A stretch of DNA of 64,000 nt, from the NCBI GenBank assembly GCA_041396965.1, contig JAWKXN010000001.1:1674001-1738000 (forward strand). The letters are read 5' to 3'. The stretch's first letter is position 1. Every line of letters starts with the position of its first letter. Source of the stretch: Rickettsiales bacterium (GTDB lineage Bacteria; Pseudomonadota; Alphaproteobacteria; Rickettsiales; SXRF01). The position numbers were made by a program, and so were the translations under genes. Of this stretch, positions 7,361-16,504 are shown piece after piece. The notes under the pieces are model-generated. The model saw only the letters and a program-made list of their open reading frames with translations. It did no database searches and was not told the origin of the DNA.

Positions 7361-9190
7361 ATGCAAAAAAAAGCAGTAATAAAAAAATATTATAACTTAG
7401 TGACTGCTATTTATCTGTCACTGCTAACCTGCGTATTTTTTGTCATTAGCGGTCACCACAACGCATACGCTCAAAGCTGGTCTATACCAGACTCCTCCCT
7501 ATCTCTTACCAAACAAAATAATGTGAGCGCTCGTCTGGTAAGTGAGTCAGTATCTCTACAAGAAGGGAAAAAAATCAGACTGGGCGTTATACTTGACGCT
7601 GGCAATTGGCACACCTACTGGAAAGAACCGGGTGACGCTGGGCTACCCACCGAATTTAGCTGGACTCTACCAGAAGGATTCAGCGCAAGCGATATTGACT
7701 GGCCGCCACCGCAAAAATTCGCTGAGGGTGAGCTAACAACTTACGGATATACCGGAACTACTCTACTTCCAGTTACTATCACCGTGCCAGATAAGCTTGA
7801 TAGTCAATCATATGACATAACCGTAAAAGCTAACTGGCTAGCTTGTGATAAAATTTGTATTCCTGAATCAGCCACACTTTCCATCAATATGCTAGCAGGG
7901 AAAATCTCACCATCTTCCAATATTGGGTTGTTTGACAAACATATATCGGCAAGCTCACAAACAATAAATAATACTCAAGATAGTTCATATTTTCTCATAA
8001 TAACTACTATTATGCTCGCTCTTGCCGGTGGTCTTATCCTTAATATAATGCCTTGCGTGCTACCTGTTCTATCGCTTAAGGCACTCGCTTTGGCAAAAAA
8101 AGCCGGTCATAAACGTGAACACACCATAAAATACGGCGTAGCGTATACTCTTGGGATATTAGTCTCATTTGCCACAATTGCCGCTATACTCATCACCCTC
8201 CAGCATGGCGGTGAGAAAATCGGCTGGGGTTTCCAGATGCAATCACCATCCTTTGTCGGCTTTCTTATTTATCTACTATTTTTAGTTGGGCTTAACTTAT
8301 CGGGAATGTTTCACCTGCCAGTATTAATGGGAAATACCGGAAACAACCTCGCTAATGAGAATTCAGTCAAAGGCAGCTTTTTTACTGGTATATTAGCGGC
8401 AATGGTCGCCACTCCCTGTACCGCTCCATTTATGGCTTCGGCTGTTGGCGTTGCTCTTCTTCTGCCAGCATGGGCGGCTATGTTAGTGTTTCTATCTCTA
8501 GGATTTGGTCTTGCCCTGCCCTTCCTGCTAATCAGTATTTTCCCATCACTACTTAATTTTCTACCAAAACCCGGTATATGGATGGAAAGATTCAAAGAAT
8601 TTCTGGCATTCCCGATGTACGCCTCTGTTATCTGGCTTATTTGGGTGCTTGGCATCCAAACCGGAGTACATGGTATCGTGCTTATATTATTTGGATTATT
8701 ACTAATAATATTTACTATCTGGATACAGAAGATAAACGCGAAATGTAATATATACCACCGTTCCTTTTTCTTTATATCATCAGTGATAATGCTAACTGCT
8801 ATTCTCATTTCACTTGGTTCCATGTCCACCCAGAAATTGGAGTATAAAAATACTATCGCTTACTCGGAAGAGCTGTTCAAATCCATGCGTGATGATAATA
8901 AACCGGTTTATCTTGATGTAACCGCCGCTTGGTGCATCACTTGTCAGCTCAACAAAAAATTCGTGTTAGATAGCGATAACATAAATAAATTGTTTAAGGA
9001 GCAAGACGTAGCTCTGATGGTCGCCGACTGGACCAACCGTAATCCTAAAATAACTGAGCTTCTTGGTAGCTTTGGTTATAACGGTGTCCCACTCAATGTT
9101 TTTTATCCGGCTAATAATGGGAAACCAGTGATATTACCGCAGATATTAAGTGAGGAAATCGTAACAAAAACTATCAAAGAAAACCAATGA
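7361..9190 (+). CDS. DsbD/ScsB-like thiol:disulfide interchange protein
   Basis: A 609-residue membrane protein that should carry electrons from cytoplasmic thioredoxin to periplasmic thiol proteins. In order: signal peptide (about 1-36), periplasmic N domain ending with a Cys pair in WLACDKICIPESA, an eight-helix CcdA/DsbD core with the conserved NIMPCVLPVLSLKAL and ATPCTAPFMASAVG cysteine motifs, and a C-terminal thioredoxin domain with CITC at residues 525-528. The N domain looks more like the ScsB/DipZ group than E. coli DsbD. Its stop overlaps the next start as ATGA. Confidence 0.88.
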   Translation: MQKKAVIKKYYNLVTAIYLSLLTCVFFVISGHHNAYAQSWSIPDSSLSLTKQNNVSARLVSESVSLQEGKKIRLGVILDAGNWHTYWKEPGDAGLPTEFSWTLPEGFSASDIDWPPPQKFAEGELTTYGYTGTTLLPVTITVPDKLDSQSYDITVKANWLACDKICIPESATLSINMLAGKISPSSNIGLFDKHISASSQTINNTQDSSYFLIITTIMLALAGGLILNIMPCVLPVLSLKALALAKKAGHKREHTIKYGVAYTLGILVSFATIAAILITLQHGGEKIGWGFQMQSPSFVGFLIYLLFLVGLNLSGMFHLPVLMGNTGNNLANENSVKGSFFTGILAAMVATPCTAPFMASAVGVALLLPAWAAMLVFLSLGFGLALPFLLISIFPSLLNFLPKPGIWMERFKEFLAFPMYASVIWLIWVLGIQTGVHGIVLILFGLLLIIFTIWIQKINAKCNIYHRSFFFISSVIMLTAILISLGSMSTQKLEYKNTIAYSEELFKSMRDDNKPVYLDVTAAWCITCQLNKKFVLDSDNINKLFKEQDVALMVADWTNRNPKITELLGSFGYNGVPLNVFYPANNGKPVILPQILSEEIVTKTIKENQ

Positions 9191-9804
9191 CCCCACATTT
9201 CTGGAATGACGCTGTAAAACATCTCAGCGAAAAAGACAAAGTTCTAAAAAATATCATAGAGAGTTATAGCGGCGAGGCTTTAATGCAACGCAGCAATGGC
9301 TTTTATACTCTAACACGCTCAATCATCGGGCAGCAAATATCGGTAAAAGCCGCCGCCAGCGTCTGGTATAAATTACGGGAAAAACTAGATGAAATAACAC
9401 CAGAAAAATTGCTCTGTCTGGACGATGATGAATTAAGAAAATGTGGACTATCCGCCCGTAAAATTCGTTATATACAAGGTGTCGCCGAGTATTTCGTGGA
9501 AAATGAGGATCGCGTAAATAGCTGGCACGCTATGGCTGATGAGAATGTACTCAGCGAGCTTACCGCCCTTCACGGCATTGGTCGCTGGACGGCGGAGATG
9601 TTCCTAATTTTTTACCTAGCCCGCCCCGATGTATTTCCGCTCGCTGATATCGGCCTGCAAAAAGCGATGTTCAAACATTATAATAATGATAAGGAAATAC
9701 CAAAAGAGAAACTTGTTAAAATAGCCAATAACTGGCAACCTTACCGTTCGGTTGCCACTTGGTATCTATGGCGTAGCCTTGATCCCGAACCAGTCGCTTA
9801 TTAG
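9187..9804 (+). CDS. AlkA-like DNA-3-methyladenine glycosylase
   Basis: A 205-residue HhH-GPD superfamily base-excision enzyme. The helix-hairpin-helix is LTALHGIGRWTAEMFLIFYL, followed by the catalytic aspartate region FPLADIGLQKA. SIIGQQISVKAAASVWYKL near the N terminus is the expected DNA-contact segment. It should remove alkylated purines such as 3-methyladenine. It lacks the AlkA N-terminal domain, as the short bacterial forms do. Translationally coupled to the DsbD-like gene by ATGA, with no obvious functional link. Confidence 0.9.
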   Translation: MTPHFWNDAVKHLSEKDKVLKNIIESYSGEALMQRSNGFYTLTRSIIGQQISVKAAASVWYKLREKLDEITPEKLLCLDDDELRKCGLSARKIRYIQGVAEYFVENEDRVNSWHAMADENVLSELTALHGIGRWTAEMFLIFYLARPDVFPLADIGLQKAMFKHYNNDKEIPKEKLVKIANNWQPYRSVATWYLWRSLDPEPVAY

Positions 9805-9816
9805 AGTTTAAGATGC

Positions 9817-10113
9817 CTAATTATATGATGATGGCTTTAGTACCTGCTGAATCACATCCGGCCTAGCAGCGGCAATAGTAAGCAAAGCAAGAGCGGCACC
9901 AGACGGGTTACGCCTTCCCTGCTCCCAAGCTTGTAAAGTACGTGTACTTACGTGAAGAATGCTAGCAAAACCTGACTGACTCAATTCCAATTTATTACGT
10001 ACTTTTTTTATATCATCAGATGTATAAACTTTATATCGTTTTCCCTTACCTGACTTAATACTCTCAATAGACTCAAGAATTTCTTGTCCAATATTCCGTT
10101 TTTTGCTTTTCAT
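9817..10113 (-). CDS. HigA/NadS-type antitoxin
   Basis: A 98-residue XRE-family DNA-binding protein. The helix-turn-helix spans about residues 45-75: LELSQSGFASILHVSTRTLQAWEQGRRNPSG, the typical sequence of HigA and NadS antitoxins encoded after the toxin. It lies 14 bases downstream of the toxin gene on the same strand, with a GAGGATGG ribosome site. It should neutralise the toxin and, with it, bind the palindrome upstream. Convergent with the AlkA-like gene. Confidence 0.85.
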   Translation of the reverse strand: MKSKKRNIGQEILESIESIKSGKGKRYKVYTSDDIKKVRNKLELSQSGFASILHVSTRTLQAWEQGRRNPSGAALALLTIAAARPDVIQQVLKPSSYN

Positions 10114-10127
10114 ACCATCCTCAACTT

Positions 10128-10436
10128 CTATTCAAACTGTTCTCGTATCTTCTTTAGTATGTCTGTTGGTATAGTATCATCTTCATTTTTGGCGTAAATG
10201 GTAAGTAACCATATTTCACCAATAGAATTTTGTAGATAATATATCACCCTTACACCACTACGCTTACCTTTCCCTTTTGCAGAAAATCTTAGCTTGCGTA
10301 TACCACCACTACCTTTTATTACATCACCTGAATCTGGTGTATTTGATAAATACCACTGTAAGTCCGTATATTCTCTATCACTCAGATAATTATATACTTG
10401 CTTTCCAAATAATGCTGATTCAGCAAATGTATACAT
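10128..10436 (-). CDS. HigB/RelE-type toxin
   Basis: A 102-residue protein of the RelE/HigB2 superfamily of mRNA interferases. The core GSGGIRKLRFSAKGKGKRSGVRVIYYLQ, then EIWLLTIYAKNEDDTI, matches the family's conserved strands with basic residues. The toxin precedes the antitoxin, as in higBA. The frame is intact, unlike the two other toxin genes in this window. The ATG is only two bases from AGGT and six from a TATAAT box, so the mRNA is probably leaderless. Confidence 0.83.
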   Translation of the reverse strand: MYTFAESALFGKQVYNYLSDREYTDLQWYLSNTPDSGDVIKGSGGIRKLRFSAKGKGKRSGVRVIYYLQNSIGEIWLLTIYAKNEDDTIPTDILKKIREQFE

Positions 10437-10441
10437 TACCT

Positions 10442-10470
10442 CATTATACTACATAGTAGTATAATGACAA
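10442..10470 (-). promoter_or_regulatory. higBA promoter within a perfect palindromic operator
   Basis: CATTATACTAC at 10442-10452 and its exact reverse complement at 10456-10466 flank a 3-base spacer. On the minus strand a TTGTCA -35 (10470-10465), a 16-base spacer and a TATAAT -10 (10448-10443) lie in and over the palindrome. Transcription would start at or next to the toxin ATG. Binding by the antitoxin or complex would block the promoter completely, which fits autoregulation. Confidence 0.75.
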
Positions 10471-10542
10471 GAATTATTTTTGATATATATACAGTTAACT
10501 ATTGTTATCTATTGATAATTAATAACGGTTGTTATAAAAACC

Positions 10543-10575
10543 ACTGATAACTAACAACTGATAACTAACAACTGA
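10543..10575. repeat. 14-bp tandem repeat upstream of purB
   Basis: ACTGATAACTAACA occurs twice in a row, followed by ACTGA. The array ends three bases before the purB ATG, so it occupies the place of the ribosome binding site, and no purine-rich SD is visible. It may be simple slippage, or it may affect purB translation. Confidence 0.7.
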
Positions 10576-10578
10576 CAC

Positions 10579-11871
10579 ATGATACCACGCTATTCCCGCC
10601 CTGAAATGGTTAGTATATGGACTGACCAAACAAAATACCAAATCTGGTTTGAGATTGAAGCCCACGCCTGTGACGCTCTGGCTGAACTCGGAGTTATCCC
10701 TAAATCCGCAGCGAAGACCATCTGGGAAAAAGGTGGTTTTGACCCTGCACGTATTGATGAAATTGAGCGCGTAACCAAGCATGACGTTATCGCCTTCCTT
10801 ACCAATGTCGCGGAATATGTCGGCGAGGACGCAAGGTTTCTCCATCAAGGCATGACCAGCTCAGACGTGCTTGACACCTGTCTTTCAGTGCAGCTTTCGC
10901 GTGCTACCGATATTTTACTCGCCGATATGGACGCTCTACTTGCCGCCATTAAAAAACGCGCATTTGAGACCAAAGACTTTGTGACTGTCGGTAGAAGTCA
11001 TGGTATCCATGCCGAGCCACTTACCTTCGGCTTGAAGCTTGCTGGATATTACGCTGAATTTACCCGCTGCAAAGAAAGGTTAATTGTTGCCCGCAAAGAA
11101 ATCGCCACCTGTGCTATCTCCGGCGCTGTTGGTACATTCGCTAATATTGACCCATTCGTGGAAAAATATGTCGCGGAAAAATTAGGGCTTGAGTCAGAAC
11201 CAGTTTCCACGCAAGTTATCCCCCGTGACCGCCACGCCATGTATTTCGCGACACTAGGAGTTATAGCAAGCTCTATGGAACGCTTGGCGGTAGAAGTCCG
11301 TCACCTTCAACGCACCGAAGTGCTGGAAGCGGAAGAATTCTTCTCCGCCGGACAGAAAGGCAGCTCCGCCATGCCGCATAAGCGCAATCCTGTGTTGTCG
11401 GAAAATGTCACGGGACTGGCGCGACTGGTACGTGGTTATGTCACCCCTGCCCTTGAAAATGTGGCGCTCTGGCATGAGCGTGATATTTCACACTCATCTG
11501 TTGAACGGATGATTGCACCGGATGCGACAGTTACCACGGATTTTGCCTTAAACCGCCTTACCGGAATTATTGACAAGCTAGTTATTTATCCTGAGCGGAT
11601 GCAGGCGAATATGGATAAGCTCGGTGGTTTGGTTTTCTCACAGCGTGTGCTATTAGCCCTCACTCAAGCTGGTATCAGCCGTGAGGATTCTTACCGGTTC
11701 GTGCAGCGCAACGCCATGAAAGTTTGGGAAGAAGGCAAAGACTTCTATACTGAGCTTTGCGCTGATAAAGAAGTAACTGACCGCCTGCCTCCGGACAAAT
11801 TAAAAGCGCTATTTGATCCTGCCTATCACACTAAACATGTGGATACCATCTTCAAACGGGTGTTTGAGTGA
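10579..11871 (+). CDS. purB: Adenylosuccinate lyase
   Basis: PurB cleaves SAICAR and adenylosuccinate, two steps of purine and AMP synthesis. The 430-residue protein is full length and begins with the family's MIPRYSRPEM. Catalytic regions are visible: MTSSDVLDT, GRSHGIHAEPLTFG, and the mobile signature loop GSSAMPHKRNPVLSENV. It has a ribosome site that cannot be recognised, preceded by a short tandem repeat. It appears to be transcribed alone. Confidence 0.96.
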   Translation: MIPRYSRPEMVSIWTDQTKYQIWFEIEAHACDALAELGVIPKSAAKTIWEKGGFDPARIDEIERVTKHDVIAFLTNVAEYVGEDARFLHQGMTSSDVLDTCLSVQLSRATDILLADMDALLAAIKKRAFETKDFVTVGRSHGIHAEPLTFGLKLAGYYAEFTRCKERLIVARKEIATCAISGAVGTFANIDPFVEKYVAEKLGLESEPVSTQVIPRDRHAMYFATLGVIASSMERLAVEVRHLQRTEVLEAEEFFSAGQKGSSAMPHKRNPVLSENVTGLARLVRGYVTPALENVALWHERDISHSSVERMIAPDATVTTDFALNRLTGIIDKLVIYPERMQANMDKLGGLVFSQRVLLALTQAGISREDSYRFVQRNAMKVWEEGKDFYTELCADKEVTDRLPPDKLKALFDPAYHTKHVDTIFKRVFE

Positions 11872-11983
11872 TTCAGAACCTACTGAGTCTGCTGGAAGTT
11901 TACTGTATATTCGTCTCCGATATTTCCTACCGAAACCCTATGAGGCGCTGGCTTCTTGTTCCCTAAACCCTAGCACCTAGCCC

Positions 11984-13489
11984 CTATATAGCAACACCAC
12001 CCAAGTTATTTTTTCCCGCATTATAATTAGATCGTACATTATCACGCTCCGCGATCTTTTGCTCAGGTCTTATATATTGTCCAAATGGAATTACTGTTTC
12101 CTTACCGTCAATTTTCATTTGCAGGAAAAATTTAGTCGCACCGCCCATATCCGGCTTGACATGAAACCGTAGGTTAGTCGCTCCCGACGCTTCATAACTA
12201 TCTATCGGATGGCTATGCACCAAACTTTCCCCATTCCGGTTAAAACCAACCAGATGCGCTTTCGCTCCCAATATCTCATCAAGCTTAATAGCCTTGCCAC
12301 TTTTACTTTTTACACTTACTTTAAGAGTCGTATCCTCACCAGCGCTTAATGGAGGATTCGCGTCAAGCTCTATTTCTATATCCCCTTTTTCCGCTGTTAA
12401 CATATGCTGTATATTAGGACTCACATCATATCTAACAGACGATGGGATAGAATTTTTCGCTATAATATTTTGTCCACTTCCAATCAATGTATAATCAGCC
12501 CAAACATCATAACTATTTCGGCTTTTTGGAGTAAAGGACGCGGTAAAAAGACCGGTATTTTCATCGTAAACCGGATGAATATGATGAAAATCTTTCATTG
12601 ATTTATCAATAATAAGAACATGTAGTTTCTCGGTAAAGCTTTCCTTCAGATCATTACCTGTCAATACTCTACCATTACTATCCTTCAACTGAAATGATAA
12701 CTCGGTCTCTTTGCCTATTTCAATCTTTGGATTACTAACCAGATTAGTAGAGACATGCTTATCAATATTGTTTTGTAAATCTATATGTCCATTATGATTA
12801 GCATGCTCAGTGATTTCTTGTTCAGCTTTCTCACTAGCATACATAGCCCCTGTCACCGAAAGAGCGGCTCCTCCACAAGTTATCAAATGAGTAAACGCGC
12901 TACCAAGACCAGAAGCGGCACTCGCCATGTGCATCTCACCAATAGTACCGATTGAGGATGATAAAGCGGACATTACACTCGCGGCAACCTCCGCGCCAGC
13001 AAAAGAAGCTATATAAGAAATTCCAACACTAATACCTGTTAGTATACTAGGAAGAGCGATCAGTGCCGACGTAGCGAGGGCAGCGTATTTTATTATCTTT
13101 CCCCACGATATTTTTTTGTCATCAACGTCCTTCTCTTTTTCTTTTTTCTCCAGATAATTACCTAACAATACTCCACCAATACCAATGATTCCTGAAGAAG
13201 CGGCGGTAGCTATACCACCTTCGGCTAGCGTTTCTCCAACCACAGGTATATTTCCCATAAACCCATTTATAAGACCGGCAAGCCCACTGCCATGACCTGC
13301 GCTATGGAATGAATGCATTATATCATTAACACTAGTACCACTTAGTTTAAGCGCCTCACCAACATACGGGGTTATAATGACACCGGAAGTCACAAGACCT
13401 GTTTTAAGCAACGCACCATAATGTTTATGCTGTTTATAATCATGGTGATGATCACTTGTATCACTATGTTGACCATGATCTGGTGACAT
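11984..13489 (-). CDS. Histidine-rich membrane protein with two C-terminal beta domains, unknown function
   Basis: I do not recognise this 501-residue protein as a named family. The N terminus is histidine-rich (DHGQHSDTSDHHHDYKQHKH). Several hydrophobic glycine/alanine-rich segments follow (about 28-45, 85-110, 130-215). The C-terminal half looks like two beta-sandwich domains; the first has LHVLIIDKSMKDFHHIHP, the second AHLVGFNRNGESLVHSHP and KFFLQMKIDGKETVIPF. HxHP motifs of this kind occur in YtkA/FixH-like metal-linked domains, so a heavy-metal or copper role is possible but unproven. No signal peptide. It is a single gene convergent with purB. Confidence 0.55.
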   Translation of the reverse strand: MSPDHGQHSDTSDHHHDYKQHKHYGALLKTGLVTSGVIITPYVGEALKLSGTSVNDIMHSFHSAGHGSGLAGLINGFMGNIPVVGETLAEGGIATAASSGIIGIGGVLLGNYLEKKEKEKDVDDKKISWGKIIKYAALATSALIALPSILTGISVGISYIASFAGAEVAASVMSALSSSIGTIGEMHMASAASGLGSAFTHLITCGGAALSVTGAMYASEKAEQEITEHANHNGHIDLQNNIDKHVSTNLVSNPKIEIGKETELSFQLKDSNGRVLTGNDLKESFTEKLHVLIIDKSMKDFHHIHPVYDENTGLFTASFTPKSRNSYDVWADYTLIGSGQNIIAKNSIPSSVRYDVSPNIQHMLTAEKGDIEIELDANPPLSAGEDTTLKVSVKSKSGKAIKLDEILGAKAHLVGFNRNGESLVHSHPIDSYEASGATNLRFHVKPDMGGATKFFLQMKIDGKETVIPFGQYIRPEQKIAERDNVRSNYNAGKNNLGGVAI

Positions 13490-13721
13490 GATAAATAACT
13501 TTCAATTTCAATATAATAAAATAATACGGATGTATTATAACAAAAATTAACTATACTCTCATGGTATGGTATTACCAGCATTAATCAAGAATAAACAGTT
13601 TGTAAAATAAATATATAAAAATTCTTTGCAAATTACCGCTAATTAGGTAATCTCACATATCCTTTTTAGAGAATAAATTAAATACGATAATTATAAAAAC
13701 AATCCGGTGGAGCTATGAGAT

Positions 13722-14741
13722 ATGAGAGTTTACTACGATAATGACGCTGATCTTAATCTAATAAAAAATAAAAAAATAGCTATAATTGGCTATGGTAGTC
13801 AGGGGCACGCCCATGCCGCTAATCTTCGTGATTCTGGCATCAAAGAGGTACGTGTCGCTCTAAAACCTGATTCAATAAGTGTCGCCAAAGCTAAATCAGC
13901 TAAGTTTGAGGTAATGACTCCAGCAGAAGCCGCCTCTTGGGCTGATATTATCATGATACTTACTCCAGATGAGACTCAAGCCGACCTATACAACAGTGAG
14001 ATAGCTCCTAATGTTAAAAAAGTAACTAGCCTTGTTTTCGCTCACGGCTTTAACATTCATTTTGGGCTTATTGAACCAAGAGCGGATATGGATGTGTGGA
14101 TGGTAGCTCCTAAAGGTCCTGGCCATACTGTTCGCGGTGAATATCAAAAAGGTGGTGGTGTTCCATGCCTAGTAGCCGTGCATCAAGACGCTTCTGGCAA
14201 TGCTCTGGAACTAGCTCTTGCCTATGCCAGCGCAGTTGGTGGTGGTCGTTCTGGCATAATAGAAACAACTTTCCGTGAGGAATGTGAAACCGACTTATTT
14301 GGTGAACAAGCTGTACTTTGTGGCGGTGTTTCCGCACTTATTCAAGCCGGTTTTGAAACTCTTGTTGAGGCGGGATACGCTCCTGAAATGGCATATTTTG
14401 AATGCTTGCATGAGGTAAAACTCATTGTTGACCTTATATATGAAGGTGGTATCGCCAATATGCGCTATAGTGTTTCCAACACCGCTGAATACGGGGATTA
14501 TGTAACAGGAAAGCGCATCATAAATTCCAGAACTAAAGCTGAAATGAAAAAAGTCTTAGATGATATACAATCAGGACGTTTCGCCCGTGACTGGATGTTA
14601 GAAAATAAATCTGGCAAACCATCATTTAAGGCAACACGCCGTTTGCAAGCGGAGCATCCGATAGAGGAAGTAGGAAATAAATTAAGGGAAATGATGCCTT
14701 GGATTACCAAAAATAAATTAGTGGACAAAGCTAAGAATTAG
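13722..14741 (+). CDS. ilvC: Ketol-acid reductoisomerase, class I
   Basis: IlvC converts acetolactate or acetohydroxybutyrate to dihydroxy acids in valine, isoleucine and leucine synthesis, using NADPH and magnesium. The 339 residues correspond to the short class I form. The N-terminal Rossmann motif IAIIGYGSQGHAHAANLRDSG is followed by MVAPKGPGHTVRGEY and the metal-binding regions EETTFREECETDLFGEQ-like and ECLHEVKLIVDLIYEGG. No attenuator was recognised in the 230 bp upstream. Other ilv genes are not in the window. Confidence 0.97.
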   Translation: MRVYYDNDADLNLIKNKKIAIIGYGSQGHAHAANLRDSGIKEVRVALKPDSISVAKAKSAKFEVMTPAEAASWADIIMILTPDETQADLYNSEIAPNVKKVTSLVFAHGFNIHFGLIEPRADMDVWMVAPKGPGHTVRGEYQKGGGVPCLVAVHQDASGNALELALAYASAVGGGRSGIIETTFREECETDLFGEQAVLCGGVSALIQAGFETLVEAGYAPEMAYFECLHEVKLIVDLIYEGGIANMRYSVSNTAEYGDYVTGKRIINSRTKAEMKKVLDDIQSGRFARDWMLENKSGKPSFKATRRLQAEHPIEEVGNKLREMMPWITKNKLVDKAKN

Positions 14742-14777
14742 TTAATATCAGTTTATATTAAATATAAGGATCATATT

Positions 14778-15023
14778 ATGAAAAAAATTTTCGGTACTAT
14801 TATTGCCTTAACAACTATTGTGCCTCTATCAGCATGTGGCAACACAACTAGTGACCGTGCCTTGAGTGGCGCTGGTATCGGAGCCGGTGTTGGTGCTGTA
14901 GGCGGCGCTATAATCGGCGGCGATCCAGTAACCGGCGCGGCGGTCGGTGGTGCGGTTGGCGCTGCCGTTGGTGCTGTAGTAAAAGAAGAGAATTTAGATC
15001 TTGGCAAACCAATCTGGAAATAG
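14778..15023 (+). CDS. Glycine-zipper lipoprotein
   Basis: An 81-residue protein with a lipoprotein signal peptide ending LSAC, so Cys20 or so would be lipidated. The mature part is almost entirely alternating glycine/alanine (GAGIGAGVGAVGGAIIGG..GAAVGGAVGAAVGAV), the glycine-zipper pattern of outer-membrane-associated OmpA-like/17 kDa-antigen proteins. Strong AAGGAT site upstream. It stands 18 bases before lepB and may share its transcript. Precise role unknown. Confidence 0.8.
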   Translation: MKKIFGTIIALTTIVPLSACGNTTSDRALSGAGIGAGVGAVGGAIIGGDPVTGAAVGGAVGAAVGAVVKEENLDLGKPIWK

Positions 15024-15041
15024 GTTAGATCATATTGACTT

Positions 15042-15845
15042 ATGGATAAAATAGAAACCACGGACAAAGATACTGACGTTAAGGAGAAGGAATATCCTTG
15101 GGATGGCTTTCTTAAAACGATAGTTTTTGCCGTACTGTTGGCTTTAGTTGTCCGCAGCTTTCTGTTTGAGCCTTTTCACATCCCATCTGGTTCTATGAAA
15201 AGCAACCTTCTGGTTGGTGATTACCTGTTCGTTTCTAAATATTCCTATGGATATAGCAGATATTCCTTTCCTCTTGGTCTACCTTTATTTTCGGGAAGGG
15301 TAATGGCTTCAAAACCCAAAAGAGGAGATGTAGTAGTATTTCGCTACCCTCCACACCCTCGTATTGACTACATAAAAAGGGTTATCGGGCTTCCCGGTGA
15401 TATGGTTCAAGTAAAAGAAGGTTATGTTTATATAAATGGCAAAAAACTTGAGCGTAAACGTGTGGCGGACTTTTCTGACATTGAAGGCAATATAATAGAG
15501 ACTATACCACGTTTTGTAGAAACCCTTCCAGAAGGCAAGAATATAACCATATTAAAGGAAAACCTACCAGATCCTTATATGACTACGGGAGAGGAAATTG
15601 AGAGTTATTATCTGGCTAATAATACTCCTGAATATACAGTACCGGAAGGGCATTATTTTGTTATGGGCGACAATCGTGATAATTCACGTGACAGCCGTTT
15701 TGAAGTTGGGTTTGTTCCTGAGGAAAATTTAGTGGGAAGAGCCGAGATAATCTGGTTTTCAACCAATGGCACATCAAAGCTTCTTGAGCCTTTCAGTTGG
15801 TTCAAGACCATGCGCATAGAACGTTTTTTCAAAATTATTAATTAA
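15042..15845 (+). CDS. lepB: Signal peptidase I
   Basis: LepB removes signal peptides from exported proteins at the inner membrane. The 267-residue protein has one membrane helix (about 23-43), the catalytic serine in PSGSMKSNL (Ser51), the general-base lysine in YIKRVIGLPGD (Lys112), and the C-terminal box GDNRDNSRDSRFEVGFVPEENLVGRA. This is the single-helix alphaproteobacterial type. The start has few SD features (TTGACTT upstream). Its stop overlaps the rnc start by one base. Confidence 0.95.
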   Translation: MDKIETTDKDTDVKEKEYPWDGFLKTIVFAVLLALVVRSFLFEPFHIPSGSMKSNLLVGDYLFVSKYSYGYSRYSFPLGLPLFSGRVMASKPKRGDVVVFRYPPHPRIDYIKRVIGLPGDMVQVKEGYVYINGKKLERKRVADFSDIEGNIIETIPRFVETLPEGKNITILKENLPDPYMTTGEEIESYYLANNTPEYTVPEGHYFVMGDNRDNSRDSRFEVGFVPEENLVGRAEIIWFSTNGTSKLLEPFSWFKTMRIERFFKIIN

Positions 15846-16504
15846 TGAAACAATTACAAAAAAATATCGGCTATACTTTCAACGATACAAGTTTGCTGGA
15901 ATTAGCCCTTACTCATCCCAGTGTAAATAAAAAGAAAAACTACCAACGCCTTGAGTTTCTTGGTGATTCAGTTGTTGGAATGTTGGTCGCCCACATCATT
16001 TATGATATGTTCCCACAAGAAAAAGAAGGAGAACTAGCACGCCGCCTTTCCCTATTAGTGCGCGGTGATACATTGGCTAAAGTAGCAAATAAAATTGATC
16101 TTGGAAAATATCTTATAGTCTCAACAAGCGAAGAAAAATCTGGTGGCAGAGAACGTTCCTCAAACCTTGAGGACGCTATGGAAGCGTTAATCGGAGCGAT
16201 TTATCTGGATGGTGGGATAAAAGCGGCTACCGATTTCGTAACTCCTCGTTGGAAGGAAATTGCCGCTGATATTCCTGAAGCGGTAAAAGACGCGAAAACC
16301 GAACTACAAGAATGGGCACAAGGTAGAGGGCTACCACTTCCTTCCTATAAAATGATTAAAACCGAAGGCTCTGACCACTCTCCAATATTTACCATAGAAG
16401 TAACGGTATCAGGTTACGCTCCAGCGACCGCGAGCGCTGGCTCTAAGAAAACCGCTCAACAGGAAGCGGCAACAGAATTACTCGGCATACTGAAAAACCT
16501 ATGA
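15845..16504 (+). CDS. rnc: Ribonuclease III
   Basis: RNase III cuts double-stranded RNA and matures rRNA and some mRNAs. The 219-residue protein has the N-terminal nuclease domain with the signature RLEFLGDSVVGMLVA, the second acidic site in SNLEDAMEALIGAIYLDGG, and a C-terminal dsRNA-binding domain ending AGSKKTAQQEAATELLG. It overlaps lepB by one base and era by four (ATGA), the classical lepB-rnc-era operon. Confidence 0.96.
   Translation: MKQLQKNIGYTFNDTSLLELALTHPSVNKKKNYQRLEFLGDSVVGMLVAHIIYDMFPQEKEGELARRLSLLVRGDTLAKVANKIDLGKYLIVSTSEEKSGGRERSSNLEDAMEALIGAIYLDGGIKAATDFVTPRWKEIAADIPEAVKDAKTELQEWAQGRGLPLPSYKMIKTEGSDHSPIFTIEVTVSGYAPATASAGSKKTAQQEAATELLGILKNL

Noticed and set aside
13490..13721. 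Leucine/valine attenuator or riboswitch before ilvC
   Set aside because: No leader peptide rich in Ile, Val or Leu and no terminator/antiterminator pair could be recognised.
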